DNA of 64,000 nucleotides from Tillandsia leiboldiana (Eukaryota > Streptophyta > Magnoliopsida > Poales > Bromeliaceae): positions 42,866,977 through 42,930,976 of the forward strand of contig CM055061.1 in NCBI GenBank assembly GCA_029204045.2, in the 5' to 3' direction. Shown piece by piece: positions 32,394-43,950 of this stretch (positions within the stretch are counted from its first letter, which is position 1; each line of letters opens with the position of its first letter). A program made the translations under genes and the position numbers. Under the pieces are notes generated by a model. That model ran no database searches, was not told the origin of the DNA, and worked only from the letters and a program-made list of their open reading frames with translations.

Positions 32394-33711
32394 TGTATAA
32401 TTGGATCTAAATAGGGGAAAAAACCACTAGAGGGGGTGTGAATAGGTGTAAACATAAACACTAAAAATCTTTGCGGATATAAAACCCAATGCGGAAAAAA
32501 TAAAATAACACGCAGAGATTTTTACATGGAAAACTCCAAACCGGATGTAAAAACCACGGGACCGATAACACGGTGAAATCCACTAGAATTATAAACACGT
32601 ACAAAGGTGATATACCGTACTCACAACAGACTCAACCTTTTCCATACGCTCCTAGTTGATCTTCTCCGCTCGCTCCGCAACGCTTCTCGAATCCACGATC
32701 TGCATCCAACGCTGCATCCACAGAGTCAACGTCGACTCCACGACGGCCGGACCGAATCCACGGTCTTCACCCAGTAGCACGCTCGAATCCACGAACGTAC
32801 CTCGCTCCGAATCCACGAGAGCTGTAGCACCTTGAATCCACAAGGCCCCGCGAGTCCACGCGCCGATTTTGGGAAATCGTTGTTTTTGGGTGGTGATGAT
32901 CCGCCGAATACTTAGATTAGAAATAGATCGGAAATACCATCTAAGTATTCATTAATTTGTTTCTACTCAAAATCTGAGTTGGAAACCTAGAATCAAACTA
33001 ATAAAATAGATGAAGAAACATTAGAATTAAATCTAGTATTCCCTTTCTTCTCTATTTGTGGATTTTTCTATTTTGGTCGTATTTTATTCCATTTTTCGTC
33101 GTTGCCCTAAAAGATGAATTAAAGGGTCTATTATAGGTTAGAAACCATTGGAAGAGGATAAGAATCAAAAACTAACCTTTTCTGGAATTTCACAGGACGG
33201 CGATCCGGATCGGATTTAGGCGATCCGGATTGCAGTAACGAGACAGACAGTTTCCAGAAAAACAAAGGTTCGGGATCGGTTCAAAGTGCCTGATCCGGAT
33301 CGTTCATACAATTTACCAAACACCAATGTTCGGGATCCGGATTTGAACTGCCTGATCCGGATCGTTCATAAATTCCGGTAACAACCAGTGTTCGGGATCG
33401 GATCAAAGAAGGCTACGATCGGATTGAATTTTCGTATGAACTAACACCCTTCGGGATCCGGATCGAAGTGTTTGATCCGGATCCTGAACATGTCCCATGT
33501 CCAGTTTTTGATTTTTATGCAATTACAAATTCATTCAAGTGTTTCTTACACTTATAAGAAGTATTCGGATCACCAAAGATAATTAGTTAAACATACCTGA
33601 TCCTTTTGAATTCTTCTTTCTTGAGATTGAGTTACATGAATCCAACTTTCTTTATCTTCATCTTCAAGACTTAACCGAATTCACGAAATACGCCAACTCA
33701 AATTCCGTACA
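32394..33711 (-). repeat. Sire-1 5' LTR
   Basis: TGTTGGGTTATG (32394) to the CGTACA end (33711), followed by TSD TTCAC. The palindrome cluster lies at 33200-33490 and a damaged TATA (TCTATTATAGG) near 33128-33138. Many one-base indels separate it from the equivalent LTR at 58861-60190. The PBS (about 32379-32391) contains one extra A. Confidence 0.9.
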
Positions 33712-33979
33712 TTCACAAGGATCCTCACAGCACACCTCAAACTCCTATGCACACTTACAAGCCCAAATTACATGTGGCTCACAATATACACAGCAGGATT
33801 CCTCATCACCATCAATCATCATCACCATCCTCAGCATCATCAGCCGGTGCGAGCTCCACACAGCGCCTTGCCGAAAACCGCCACAATTGGCGCCGTCCTG
33901 GCGAGCAAAAGGGACAAAAGCCGCGACAAAAACAATCCACAAAAATTCAGCGACACTCGGGCGACCCCGCGCCTCGGCG

Positions 33980-34320
33980 TGCGCTGTGCACGGCCCACCG
34001 GCACACGCCCACCCCGCTAGCTCGAAGGCCGCACACAGCTGCGGCCAACCGCGCGCGCTGCTGCCCCGCCGGGTCCCCGGCCCGCGCGGTGCCCGCGGCT
34101 GCGCGCCTGCCCGGCGCATGCCGCGCGCGCCCGGGCCGGTCGTGCGGCCGGCTTGGGCCAGCCCGCGCGCCCGATTGGGCCGGTCGCGCGCCGCTGCATG
34201 GCCCGCAGCGTGCCTGCTTACGCGCGCCAGCTAGTCCGCCGCGCCGCTCGCATGCGCGCGCAGCTCCGTAGGGCTGCAGCTGCGCGCGGCTTGCTGCGGG
34301 CGAAAGTGGACAGCAAGCCA
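33980..34320 (-). repeat. GC-rich CpG block of LTR-2
   Basis: Counterpart of 1885-2830 in LTR-A but shorter and without a clear tandem order. CGCGCG and GGCCGG words dominate. The right-contig copy is at 60490-60770. The long overlapping open frames on both strands are compositional. Confidence 0.75.
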
Positions 34321-35308
34321 CTCAAACAACTCCAACACTCCAAAAACCCCAAACACACAACCACACCCACTCCAATCCTAATTAATTCCATACAGGAAAA
34401 CAAATCCAAAACCCCAAACATGGAGAACTGCCACTTACCCGCAGGAAGCCGCGCCGCGCACGACTCCTCCGGCTTGCACATGGCGCAGACCACACCAACA
34501 AGCATACCCTTCACTTCCCATCCTTTCTTCTCTCATATCCTCCTTCTTCTTCTTCTTTCTTGATTTTCCCCCTGCTTTGGCTTAAAACCCCTGTTTTAAA
34601 GTAGAAGGTGGAGGTGACGTGGCATGTGCTATTAAGGTGGTTAAATAAAACAAAAGCTAGTGCTTTGACAGCAGAAGCAAAAATGAATCCAATAACCCTT
34701 CAACACTAATAAAATACATCCAACCTCAACTTCTCACTATCAATCTTTTCTCCATTCCTCACAGTCTACCAACCCCAATTATATTAATTATAATTAATTA
34801 ATTAAATAATCCATCAAAAGCTCCCACCAACTCACTTTTTGCCCTCGTGCCTCCTGCACGGGTCCGAAACCTCCCGAACTTCACTGTAATCCGAAAATAC
34901 ACATGCTCAAAGCTTTTTGCTCCTCAAAAAGCTCAACCGTGGAGTCGGTGTGCTCAAACCAAAAACCGGCTCCAAACTACCAGTTCCAACTCACTTTTTT
35001 GACTTTGGGTCCTCCACGTCAGTCCGGAACCTCCCGAAATCCGCTGTGATCCCAAGTACAACCTGTTCTAGGTATTCCCACTTTTTTCTGGCACCCTACG
35101 TGGAGTCGATGCTTCCCCAAAACCAGTCCTCAATCGGCGCACAAAGCCCCGAAAAACCCCGAATCAAGCTGGGGCTTCCGTCTTAGATCCGAATCAATCC
35201 GCACTCCTCTGTAAACAAGATTTGGACCCATCCAAAGTAAATCCTCCACATCCGCCATCTCCAGCGAGGTCCGGTGTACTATCCGAAATCCCGGTACTCT
35301 ACAGGTAC

Positions 35309-35669
35309 TGCCTGCTCTGCTGTCAACTCAGAACCCAGTATCTAACGCACACGGCACGATCCCAAAGTATCCAATCGCTGGCCACGGCTTGCGGCCCTAA
35401 GCCTACTCCGGAGTGGCACTCGAGGGAGCGACCCACACGAGTAAGTATGTAACCATAAGTATCTGATATAAGCAGGACGGGATCAAGACTCTAAGTAAGT
35501 GGGTAAGACCTCCACTAAGGAAGCCCGATCCCTCACCTCCAATCTGATGCAATAATAATATAATAATATCCGGTCCACCGCTCACAGTCCGCGGTTGCCG
35601 CAATACCCAACCATCAATCCCCATCTGTCCCAAACTCCTAAACATCTGACTACAACTATCCCAGACCCC
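35309..35669 (-). mobile_element. LTR-1 continuation, ends at assembly gap
   Basis: Joins to 19588-20314 when LTR-2 and one GGTAC are removed, which restores continuity with the LTR-B family at about 9770-9790. It stops at CCAGACCCC beside the N run. The right-contig version continues without a gap (61768-64000). Confidence 0.85.
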
Positions 35670-35769
35670 NNNNNNNNNNNNNNNNNNNNNNNNNNNNNNN
35701 NNNNNNNNNNNNNNNNNNNNNNNNNNNNNNNNNNNNNNNNNNNNNNNNNNNNNNNNNNNNNNNNNNNNN
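35670..35769. other. 100-N assembly gap
   Basis: Exactly 100 Ns, the conventional filler for a scaffold join of unknown size. The flanking sequences do not belong to one continuous element. Confidence 1.
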
Positions 35770-36230
35770 TGCCCCGAAAAAATGAGGTGGGTTTTAAACG
35801 GACGGAATCTCAACAACAAATCCACCACCTCAAGCTGCTTCTGTCCGGGTCAAATGCCCTGACGGCCGAAACGGCTCGTCTACCGGTATCTGTGCAATAG
35901 GGGCTACCTGCACTGCTGGTACAAAACTGGGGGTGCCCCACAGCTGGCGGACGAAGGTGCGGGATAAACTCAATGGGGGTCCTACAACTGGTGTTACCCT
36001 ATACTCCAAATAAGCATCATCCGAACCCATGGCCATCTTCCTGGCGCCGTGTAGCTCCTCTGGCGCGAACACCTCTGCAACTGGGCCATCTGAGCCCGAA
36101 AGCTCCAGCACCTCACTATGCTTGTCCCTGGGGGTGCTGGCTCATCCGGTACTAGCTCATCGGAGGGGGAAGGCTGAGAACGCGTCTGTACCCGCGTCGG
36201 GAAGGCATCGTTGCCCACTGCAACACACAT
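35770..36230 (-). pseudogene. Gypsy-type gag N-terminal region (partial)
   Basis: From the ATG at 36230 the minus-strand frame reads TRVQTRSQPSPSDELVPDEP and is lost near 36110. An adjacent frame continues with EVFAPEELHGARKMAMGSDD and RTFVRQLWGTPSFVPAV to about 35830 and is then cut by the gap. The position, 260 bp after a PBS, makes gag the natural reading. I recognise no diagnostic domain in the visible part. Confidence 0.5.
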
Positions 36231-36511
36231 GCAAACATCAGAACAGTACCAAACAACACTCGACCCAATCCAGCGAAAGTCTAAGACATGTCATCCATTC
36301 CCTAGCATTATGTTCTGCAGCCAACATAATCGCTTAGGAGATAAACATGCCAAATCACTATCCATCCCTTGGGAGAGGTTAAAAAACTCAATCAGGACTC
36401 TCGCTAAAAGTCACGACCTCTTACCACGTAGTCATCCTAATGTCCAACCACAAGCCTAGGGTTTCTAAGTCCACCAGGACCTACAAACCTAGGCTCTGAT
36501 ACCACCTAATC
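36231..36511 (-). other. Gypsy leader and PBS (36493-36504)
   Basis: TGGTATCAGAGC on the minus strand, seven bases after the LTR-3 end, followed by CTAGGTTTGTAGG and a short leader to the gag ATG. The layout is the same as at the G1 PBS. Confidence 0.85.
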
Positions 36512-37576
36512 TGTCACGCCCCGACGTCGAAACTGAGGACCCGGGCTCGCCAACAGATCCGCGGCCACATACGAGAGCCCCGTATAGACAAAGCGACTAA
36601 CCTGCAAAAGATCATCTATACTATACAGATATCAGAGCTGAAAGAAAACTGCTGCGAAAATGAAAATATATACAACTCAAAATCCTCCCCAAAACACATA
36701 AATCTCTCAAGCAGTAAAATAAAAAAATACAAACTCTATACCTCACTACAAGGGTCTCTCAACATGAACTCTCAAAAGTAAAGGGGTAATCTACTCTCTG
36801 GATGACGACGACTGGTAGGGTCTATCTCGCGACTCCCTTACCTCGATCAGCGGATCAGCAACTAGAGCAGCAGGAACAGGAGTAGAAGTCCCTAGGGAAA
36901 AGGACACCACACGGTGTGAGAACTACGTCCCAAGTAGTTCTCAGTGGGTGCCGCCAACAAGCCCGACGGTCTGCCCACTAAGTCTACTAGAGGCTAAGTA
37001 ACAATATAATACTGAAATGAAAGGGCTGGAAAAGTAACTCTACAGCTACCATGCCTCTATCTAAATGCTCAAAAGTGGAACAGATGGAAACATGATGCAT
37101 CTACTAACACACACAGTATACTCACCCAATCTATACTGACTGCCGCAAGGGTCCAGTCAAACCTGCGCCAACCTACTGCCGCACATCCTCAACAAGACGG
37201 GTCTACCGTACGGTGTCCGTGACTGCCAAAACTGGCCCAGCGAGAGGGACTGCGTCGAAAAGTCGCGATAGCAAGTAACAGGCCCAATCCGGAGTGGCAC
37301 TCGAGGGGCGCGACCCACCGAGGAAAGTATCTGCGCATCTCTGTCGAGCCAAATATGGCTCATGCAGGCTATAGTCCAAACCACGATCAACAAGATCGAC
37401 TAACAACACAACTGCTCACTCACAGGCTGGAAAACCACACAGTCGGGGGCCACCGTCCACACGACGGTCCCACAACAGAACACTAAACTCACAGGAAGAC
37501 CGACACCATAAGGGTTCGGAAACCCGATAGGCCGGTGCTTAGAACCCTATCAACAAGAACAGACTAGGCTCCGCCT

Positions 37577-38947
37577 TGTTACGGCATTTTGGTATTGGCA
37601 TATTTCGTGAGTCAAGTCAGTGAGTTGAGTCGGAGTCTTAAAGGGATCAAATTGTCAATCAGCAATCAAAGACTTAGAGAAGATTCAACAAGAGCTCAAG
37701 TTGACACTCAGTGTCTTGAGTCTTGAAGATTGAAGTTGAAGAATTGTGGATCAGTTACATCAATCTCAAGAAGAAAGTATTCAAGAGGATCAGGTATGTT
37801 TAACTAAATAATTGTGGTGATCCGAATACTTTCTTATAGTGTAGAAACACTTGGATGAACTTTTAATTGCATAATAATCAAAAACTGGTGTTCGGACATG
37901 TTCAGGATCCGGATCAGAGCCAACGATCCGGATCCCGAAGGTTGTTGCTTCATACAAGACTTCGATCCGGATCCATGCAATTTCCGATCCGGATCCCGAA
38001 TGTTAAGTTTTCTGATTTGTATGAACGATCCGGATCGGGCAATGCAATCCGGATCCCGAACCCTTGGTTTTCTGGAATCGTCAATCTCGTTACGACGATC
38101 CGGATCGCAGTAAATCCGATCCGGATCGCCGTCCTGAAAATTTCCAGATAAGGTATGTTTTTGATTCTTATCTCTTTCCAAAGGTTTCTAAACTATAAAT
38201 AGACATTTAGGGTTTCTCAAAAACGTGGGAGCTACGGCCGATCTTTTATAAAACACTTGAGAGCAACCCTAGAGGCTAGGTTTTTATCGTTCTTCTTTAT
38301 AGCCTCTTTTAGGTCAATTCGATGGTTCTTTCAAGAACATATCTTTTGTCGAATTGATCTAATCTTTGCTTAGAGATTTCTTCTACGGTTCCTCAATGAT
38401 AATCTAAGCAAAGGATCACCATCGAAGTCAATATTCTTATCGACTGAGTTTGCGTCGTGGATTCGACGTGGCATCGTGGATTCGGTGTGCTAAAGGCGTT
38501 TCGTGGATTCGAAGCGTGCGTTCGTGGATTCGAACGTGAGCAGTGGACGTGCAAAATCGGTGGAGCGCGAGGTCCAAGAAATTGAAGGAGGGGTTAAATC
38601 CGTGGAGACGGTAATCACCTTGTTATTCTTCTTTTCTTAGGGATTGTTATTGCGTGGATATCCAACCGGTCAGCGCAAGGTCCGAAGAAGCTGAAGGAGG
38701 GGTTGAGTCCGTGGAGTCGGTAATCACCTTGTTATTCTTCTATTCTTAGTGGATTGTTATTGCGTGTTGGTCCCGTGGTTTTTCTCCTGGATTGGAGTTT
38801 CCACGTAATCTCGGTGTGCTGTTTTTATTTTCCGCATTGGTTTTTATTTTGCACTGAGATTGAGTTTTTAAGTATTACACCTATTCACCCCCCCTCTAGT
38901 TGTTTGATAGTACCTATTTAGATCCTTGTGGATCCTAATAACCTACA
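37577..38947 (+). repeat. SireNA 5' LTR
   Basis: TGTTACGGC to CCTACA. Palindromes at 37906-38130 precede CTATAAATAG near 38193-38202. The CGTGGATTCG repeats (38456-38545) follow, then a duplicated GTCCGTGGAG(T/A)CGGTAATCACC block (about 38600 and 38706). Confidence 0.88.
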
Positions 38948-38981
38948 ATTGGTATCAGAGCGGGTTTTAGGTTTATCTATC

Positions 38982-40933
38982 ATGATGGGTGAAAGTGGTA
39001 ATATTTATAGACCTCCTCTTTTTGATGGGACTAATTATGCTTATTGGAAAGTGCGGATGAGAGCTTTTCTCATCGCAATTGATGAGCGGGTATGGCAATC
39101 CGTGGAATACGGTTGGGTGCATCCTGTTGAGGAAGTAGGAAATTCTACTACCCCAAAACCTCGCTCTAGATGGTCCAAAGAGGAATTTGAAAGATCTTCT
39201 TACAATGGGAAAGGTATGAACGCTTTATTTAATTCTCTTTCCTCGACTGATTTCACAAGAATTTCCGCGTGTGAAACCGCGAAGGAAATTTGGGATATTC
39301 TCAAAATTACACATGAGGGTACTAATCTTGTAAAAATTCAAAAGCTCCAGATGCTTACAAGTCAATTTGACTCTATTCATATGGAAGAGCATGAATTGTT
39401 TACAGATTATTACACTAGACTTCAAGATGTAATAATACATGTGCTAATTTAGGAGAAAAGATCCCGGAGTCGAAAATTGTAAGAAAGATACTTCGGACTC
39501 TTCCGGAACGGTTTAGGGCAAAGGTTACCGCCATTGAAACCGTTAGTCATCCGGATGAGATGAGTGTAGAGGAATTAGTAGGTGCTTTGCAAACTTATGA
39601 AATGACTTTTCCTACTAATCAAGTTTCTTCCAAGTCTTCTTCTAAGCTTACAGGTATTGCATTCAAATCAACAAAGGAAGAAGATAGCGAATCAAGTTCC
39701 GACGATGAAATCTCTTTTGCCGATTTTGAAGAACAATTGGCGCGGATCACAAAGAAATTTCGTCGGAAATTTTGGAAGAATCGAACCGATGGATCTTCAT
39801 CCACGAAACCATCTAAAGGATCATCGGGTTCTAAATCCTCTAACCTCAAAGGCTTTGCAAAACCTTCTAAAGGAAAAAGATGATTTCGAAGGGGAAATCC
39901 AATGCTATAGATGCAAAGGCTACGGCCATTTTTCAACGGATTGTCCTTCTCCGAAATCATATAAAAAGAAGGCTTTGCAAGCGAAAACTTGGGACGATTC
40001 TACTTCTAATGAATCGACCTCAAGTAAAGAGGAAAAAGTCGTTGCTTTCATGCCTCTCAAATTCCCTCTTCTAATTTTGTTTATCATCTTTAGTCACTGA
40101 CTCTACTCCTTTGATTTTGTATGAAACATCAACATCCGGCGGAGAGTCATCAAGTGAGGGGGAGTCGGACGAAGAAGAACTCGTTGAGGCATATCAACAA
40201 CTTCTTGCGGAATCTAAGAAGATGGCCAAGCATATCAAGAAGTTGAGGAAGCAACGACTTGAGAATCAAGACGAGAATCATGCTTTAAAGATAAAACTTC
40301 ATGATCTCGAGGAGGAACAAGGACGTTTATTGATAACAATAAAATCCTCCAAGAAAAGCTAAACAATCGGAGACAAACGCTAAATCATATATGGACAAGA
40401 TTGGTTTTCTAGAAAAACAGTTTGAGGAAATTCATGTCACCAACCAAGCATTGACCAAGCAAGTTCATCAACTTAAATCCGACATACAAAGGATTTCAAC
40501 CGGTTCCAAGAAACTTGATTGTATGTCCGGATTAGGTCAAACAAGCAAGGTTGGTTTGGGATTTAAAAAGGACCAAACTGTGCATGCTTCAAGTTCCACA
40601 ATGAAATTGAAAGGAAGAACTTGTCACCTATGTGGACTTGAAGGACATTTGGTGAAGAATTGCCCGAAAAAGAGAAAGAAGAGTCCTTCGGCAACTTCAT
40701 CTACGGAGCGAACTCAACGGAATCAAAAGACACATCAAGTCAAAGGAGTTCACTCAACCCACCAAAGGTCCGAGCCACAACATCAATCATACAAGTGGAT
40801 CACTGCGAGGCAAAGACCTAAGGTGGATCAACAGTCAAAGCGGACAACCCCCGGCCACAACGAATCAAGACAACCCAAAATCCAGCGATTTTGGATTCGG
40901 AAAGGTGATATCTTTCCTTGTCTTAAGTTCTAA
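38982..40933 (+). pseudogene. SireNA extended gag
   Basis: Starts at 38982 with MMGESGNIYRPPLFDGTNYA, 20 bases after the PBS. Open segments run 38982-39452, 39560-39883, then a frame with knuckle CYRCKGYGHFSTDC near 39903-39945, 40111-40362 (acidic then coiled-coil LLAESKKMAKHIKKLRKQ) and 40391-40933 with knuckle CHLCGLEGHLVKNC. At least three frame breaks separate them. It stops at FWIRKGDIFPCLKF, the same linker that joins gag to protease in Sire-1 and Sire-2. Gag would supply particles and RNA binding, with enzymes from an autonomous relative. Confidence 0.85.
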
Positions 40934-42564
40934 ATAGCTTATGACTGTATGTAATGCTTTGATTGGTTTTCCCTTCATATTTTTCTTAATCTTTGCATTA
41001 CATGTTTTTCAATGCTCTTCGTTTTTATACTTTGTTTTTGAACAAAAGGGTTTTTACTGAACAAGTGCATTGAATAAAAAGGGCTTCACTTTTATTCACT
41101 CCAAATTAATTTTATTTGGATTATCAACTTTACTCCATAATCATAATCTTGAAGATACTTCATTATAGGAGTTTTTGATATTATAAGCATCAAATTTTAG
41201 AAATCATGTGTGATCTTTAGATGCTTAATCTATCTCGGTTGTGTGAATTCATTGTGATAAACGTGAGACAACCGATAGACTAAAATTTGGGATTTAATTC
41301 TTTCACGTAAGAGATTGCATTCTTACAAGGGTAATGAAATGAATTTTAAAAGATGTGGAAAGAGTTACATCCGAAAGGAGTGTGAAAACTACCACCACAT
41401 GTTGGAAAGAGCTGCCACCCCGGTCGTCCGGTTTGTGTGTGAAGCTACCACATGTTTGGATGCTTGATAGTATTTTATTGAAAATTTTAGTTGAAGCATT
41501 TGGAGATTTATATGCAAAACTCTTATATTTTGAACAATCTCCTGGTTGGTATAAGGTGGGATAGTTGAAAGATGCTCAAAGAGCCACCCTTAGGTATTTT
41601 AGTGCTTATCTCAATTTGAAAGGGTAGAATCAAATTGATGTCATTTGGAAATCTCCGTATGTCATCTTTGTAAATCCGTTACATCTTGATAGACTTTGGA
41701 TCTCAAGATTATTTTTGATGACTTGTGTTTGATGAATATAACATGAAAAACGGTTTATAATGTTTTACCTTTATTTTTCATGATTTTGGAGTAAATCTTT
41801 TTAATTTTGTGAAATTAATTGGATTGAATGACATCTGTGTGAATTCACTGTTTAAAGCACTTAAATTGATTTCTTGATGGAATACAAATCGGTATTTGAA
41901 AAGATTCTAAAATCTGGATTTGTTTCAAGAAATTATTTGATTTTTGCTTTCTGGTACAGGTACGCAATCTGCATTTTTGTTATATACCAGAACTGAGCTT
42001 TTATCTCTCTTTCTCTATGAACTAATGTTGTTAGTGATTTCCTTTTGTCTAGTATGTTCACTGTTTGACAATTTGTGACAAAAGGGGGAGAAGAGAAATG
42101 ACGGAGATGAGATCATCAAGAGAGTACAAACGAAAATGAAAAAATGGGGGAGAACGGAAAATGATGATCGTATCACAAAGGGGGAACATAGATGCTCAAG
42201 AACATGGAGAACATGGAAACATGTTAGAGATGCTCAAGATAGGGGGAGACAAAGAAAAAATTGAAAGAGCCGAAAAACAAAAGAACCAAAAGGAAGACGG
42301 ATCAAATGTAGGATTTTAATTTCTAACGACTAACGTTTGATTTTGTTTGGAGTTTTGTTTTGCAGGAATTACATCACTTTAAGACTCCAAGTCCTAAGTC
42401 ATAGAGTATGTTCTAGGACTGTTTGGTTCAAATGTAATTTTGTATTTATTGGATCTTTCACGCAAAGAAAATCAATGTTTTGGTGATGACATTGAATTTC
42501 GATTTTTTGGTTTAAGATGAGTGACTTGAGCGCTTTTATGTATTTTGGGTTTTGTCACGAAATT
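40934..42564 (+). other. SireNA non-coding 3' interior
   Basis: No ORF. The 41350-41580 block is a diverged relative of the Sire-1 spacer at 26640-26880 (reverse). Purine tracts AAAGGGGGAGAAG (42080), GGGGGAG (42146), AAAGGGGGAAC (42178) and AGGGGGAG (42241) precede the true PPT. Repeated PPT-like motifs of this kind are known in Sireviruses. No internal promoter palindromes are seen here. Confidence 0.75.
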
Positions 42565-42579
42565 GCCAAAGGGGGAGAT

Positions 42580-43950
42580 TGTTACGGCATTTTGGTATTG
42601 GCATATTTCGTGAGTCAAGTCAGTGAGTTGAGTCGAGTCTTAAAGGGATCAAATTGTCAATCAGCAATCAAAGACTTAGAGAAGATTCAACAAGAGCTCA
42701 AGTTGACACTCAGTGTCTTGAGTCTTGAAGATTGAAGTTGAAGAATTGTGGATCAGTTACATCAATCTCAAGAAGAAAGTATTCAAGAGGATCAGGTATG
42801 TTTAACTAAATAATTGTGGTGATCCGAATACTTTCTTATAGTGTAGAAACACTTGGATGAACTTTTAATTGCATAATAATCAAAAACTGGTGTTCGGACT
42901 TGTTCAGGATCCGGATCAGAGCCAACGATCCGGATCCCGAAGGTTGTTGCTTCATACAAGACTTCGATCCGGATCCATGCAATTTCCGATCTGGATCCCG
43001 AATGTTAAGTTTTCTGATTTGTATGAACGATCCGGATCGGGCAATGCGATCCGGATCCCGAACCATGGTAGTTTCTGGAATCGTCAATCTCGTTACGACG
43101 ATCCGGATCGCAGTAATCCGATCCGGATCGCCGTCCTGAAAAGTTCCAGATAAGGTATGTTTTTGATTCTTATCTCTTTCCAAAGGTTTCTAAACTATAA
43201 ATAGACGTTTAGGGTTTCTCAAAAACGTGGGAGCTACGGCCGATCTTTTTATAAAACTCTTGAGAGCAACCCTAGAGGCTAGGTTTCATCGTTCTTCTTT
43301 ATAGCCTCTTTAGGTCAATTCGATGGTTCTTTCAAGAACATATCTTTTGTCGAATTGATCTAATCTTTGCTTAGAGATTTCTTCTACGGTTCTTCATTGA
43401 TAATCTAAGCAAAGGATCACCATCGAAGTCAATATTCTTATCGACTGAGTTTGCGTCGTGGATTCGACGTGGCATCGTGGATTCGGTGTGCTAAAGGCGT
43501 TTCGTGGATTCGAAGCGTGCGTTCGTGGATTCGAACGTGAGCAGTGGACGTGCAAAATCGGTGGAGCGCGAGGTCCAAGAAATTGAAGGAGGGGTTAAAT
43601 CCGTTGGAGACGGTAATCACCTTGTTATTCTTCTTTTCTTAGGGATTGTTATTGCGCGGATATCCAACCGGTCAGCGCAAGGTCTGAAGAAGCTGAAGGA
43701 GGGGTTGAGTCCGTGGAGTCGGTAATCACCTTGTTATTCTTCTATTCTTAGTGGATTGTTATTGCGTGTTGGTCCCGTGGTTTTTCTCCTGGATTGGAGT
43801 TTCCACGTAAATCTCGGTGTGCTGTTTTTATTTTCCGCATTGGTTTTTATTTTGCACTGAGATTGAGTTTTTAAGTATTACACCTATTCACCCCCCCTCT
43901 AGTTGTTTGATAGTACCTATTTAGATCCTTGTGGAATCCATAATAACTCT
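42580..43950 (+). repeat. SireNA 3' LTR
   Basis: Near-identical to the 5' LTR. Differences noticed include single-base changes in two palindromes, one indel near 43070, and an altered last ~12 bases at the junction with LTR-3. Confidence 0.88.

Larger units (their letters stand above)
22807..33711 (-). mobile_element. Sire-1: near-complete Ty1/copia Sirevirus
   Basis: Order on the minus strand: 5' LTR (32394-33711), PBS, gag, PR, IN, RT, RNase H, spacer with internal promoter, env-like ORF, PPT, 3' LTR (22807-24136). TSD TTCAC is at 22802-22806 and 33712-33716. IN before RT is the copia order. The long gag with two CCHC knuckles, the env-like ORF and the palindromic LTR promoter are Sirevirus traits. 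Stops and frameshifts break gag and pol, so it is not autonomous as sequenced. From ~27190 rightward it is almost identical to Sire-2. Confidence 0.92.
20404..34438 (-). other. Putative LTR-contained intron of LTR-2 (Sire-1 nested inside)
   Basis: On the minus strand a strong donor CGG|GTAAGTGG lies at 34438-34437, repeated in the right-contig copy at 60899-60898. The acceptor-like CCTTGCAG|GGTAGACGCTTCG ends at 20404, about 90 bp before the LTR end. Without Sire-1 the intron would be about 3.1 kb. No transcript evidence is available. Confidence 0.4.
20315..35303 (-). mobile_element. Solo LTR-2 (about 4.08 kb) split by Sire-1
   Basis: The plus-strand view starts TGTCACGCCCCGGGG and ends GGTACTCTACA. 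TSD GGTAC is at 20310-20314 and 35304-35308. It is homologous to LTR-A on the opposite strand. The body is 20315-22806 plus 33717-35303, with Sire-1 between them. No PBS or PPT is present. The AT-rich, CA-rich stretch 21900-22800 and the GC-rich block 33980-34320 hold no credible gene. Confidence 0.85.
37577..43950 (+). mobile_element. SireNA: gag-only non-autonomous Sirevirus derivative
   Basis: LTRs at 37577-38947 and 42580-43950 (about 1371 bp), PBS TGGTATCAGAGC at 38950-38961 and PPT at 42565-42579. The interior is only 3.6 kb and encodes gag but no PR, IN, RT or RNase H. The LTRs start TGTTACGG and carry GATCCGGATC palindromes as in Sire-1. Few differences between the two LTRs are noticed by eye, so the insertion seems young. 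The target looks like CGCC(T/C), with an imperfect 3' junction. Confidence 0.88.

Noticed and set aside
22807..33711. Endogenous pararetrovirus or other integrated plant virus
   Set aside because: LTRs, TSD, IN before RT and tRNA-Met PBS identify a Ty1/copia retrotransposon. No movement or coat protein signature was seen.
33745..34563. Open frames of 60-174 codons in the GC-rich block of LTR-2 (and 60225-61067)
   Set aside because: Overlapping frames on both strands, Ala/Arg/Pro-rich, with indel-shifted lengths between the two representations of the same sequence.
27190..35669. Genuine tandem or segmental duplication of Sire plus flanking LTR
   Set aside because: The left copy ends at a 100-N gap and differs mostly by homopolymer indels. 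Assembly redundancy is simpler, although not proven.
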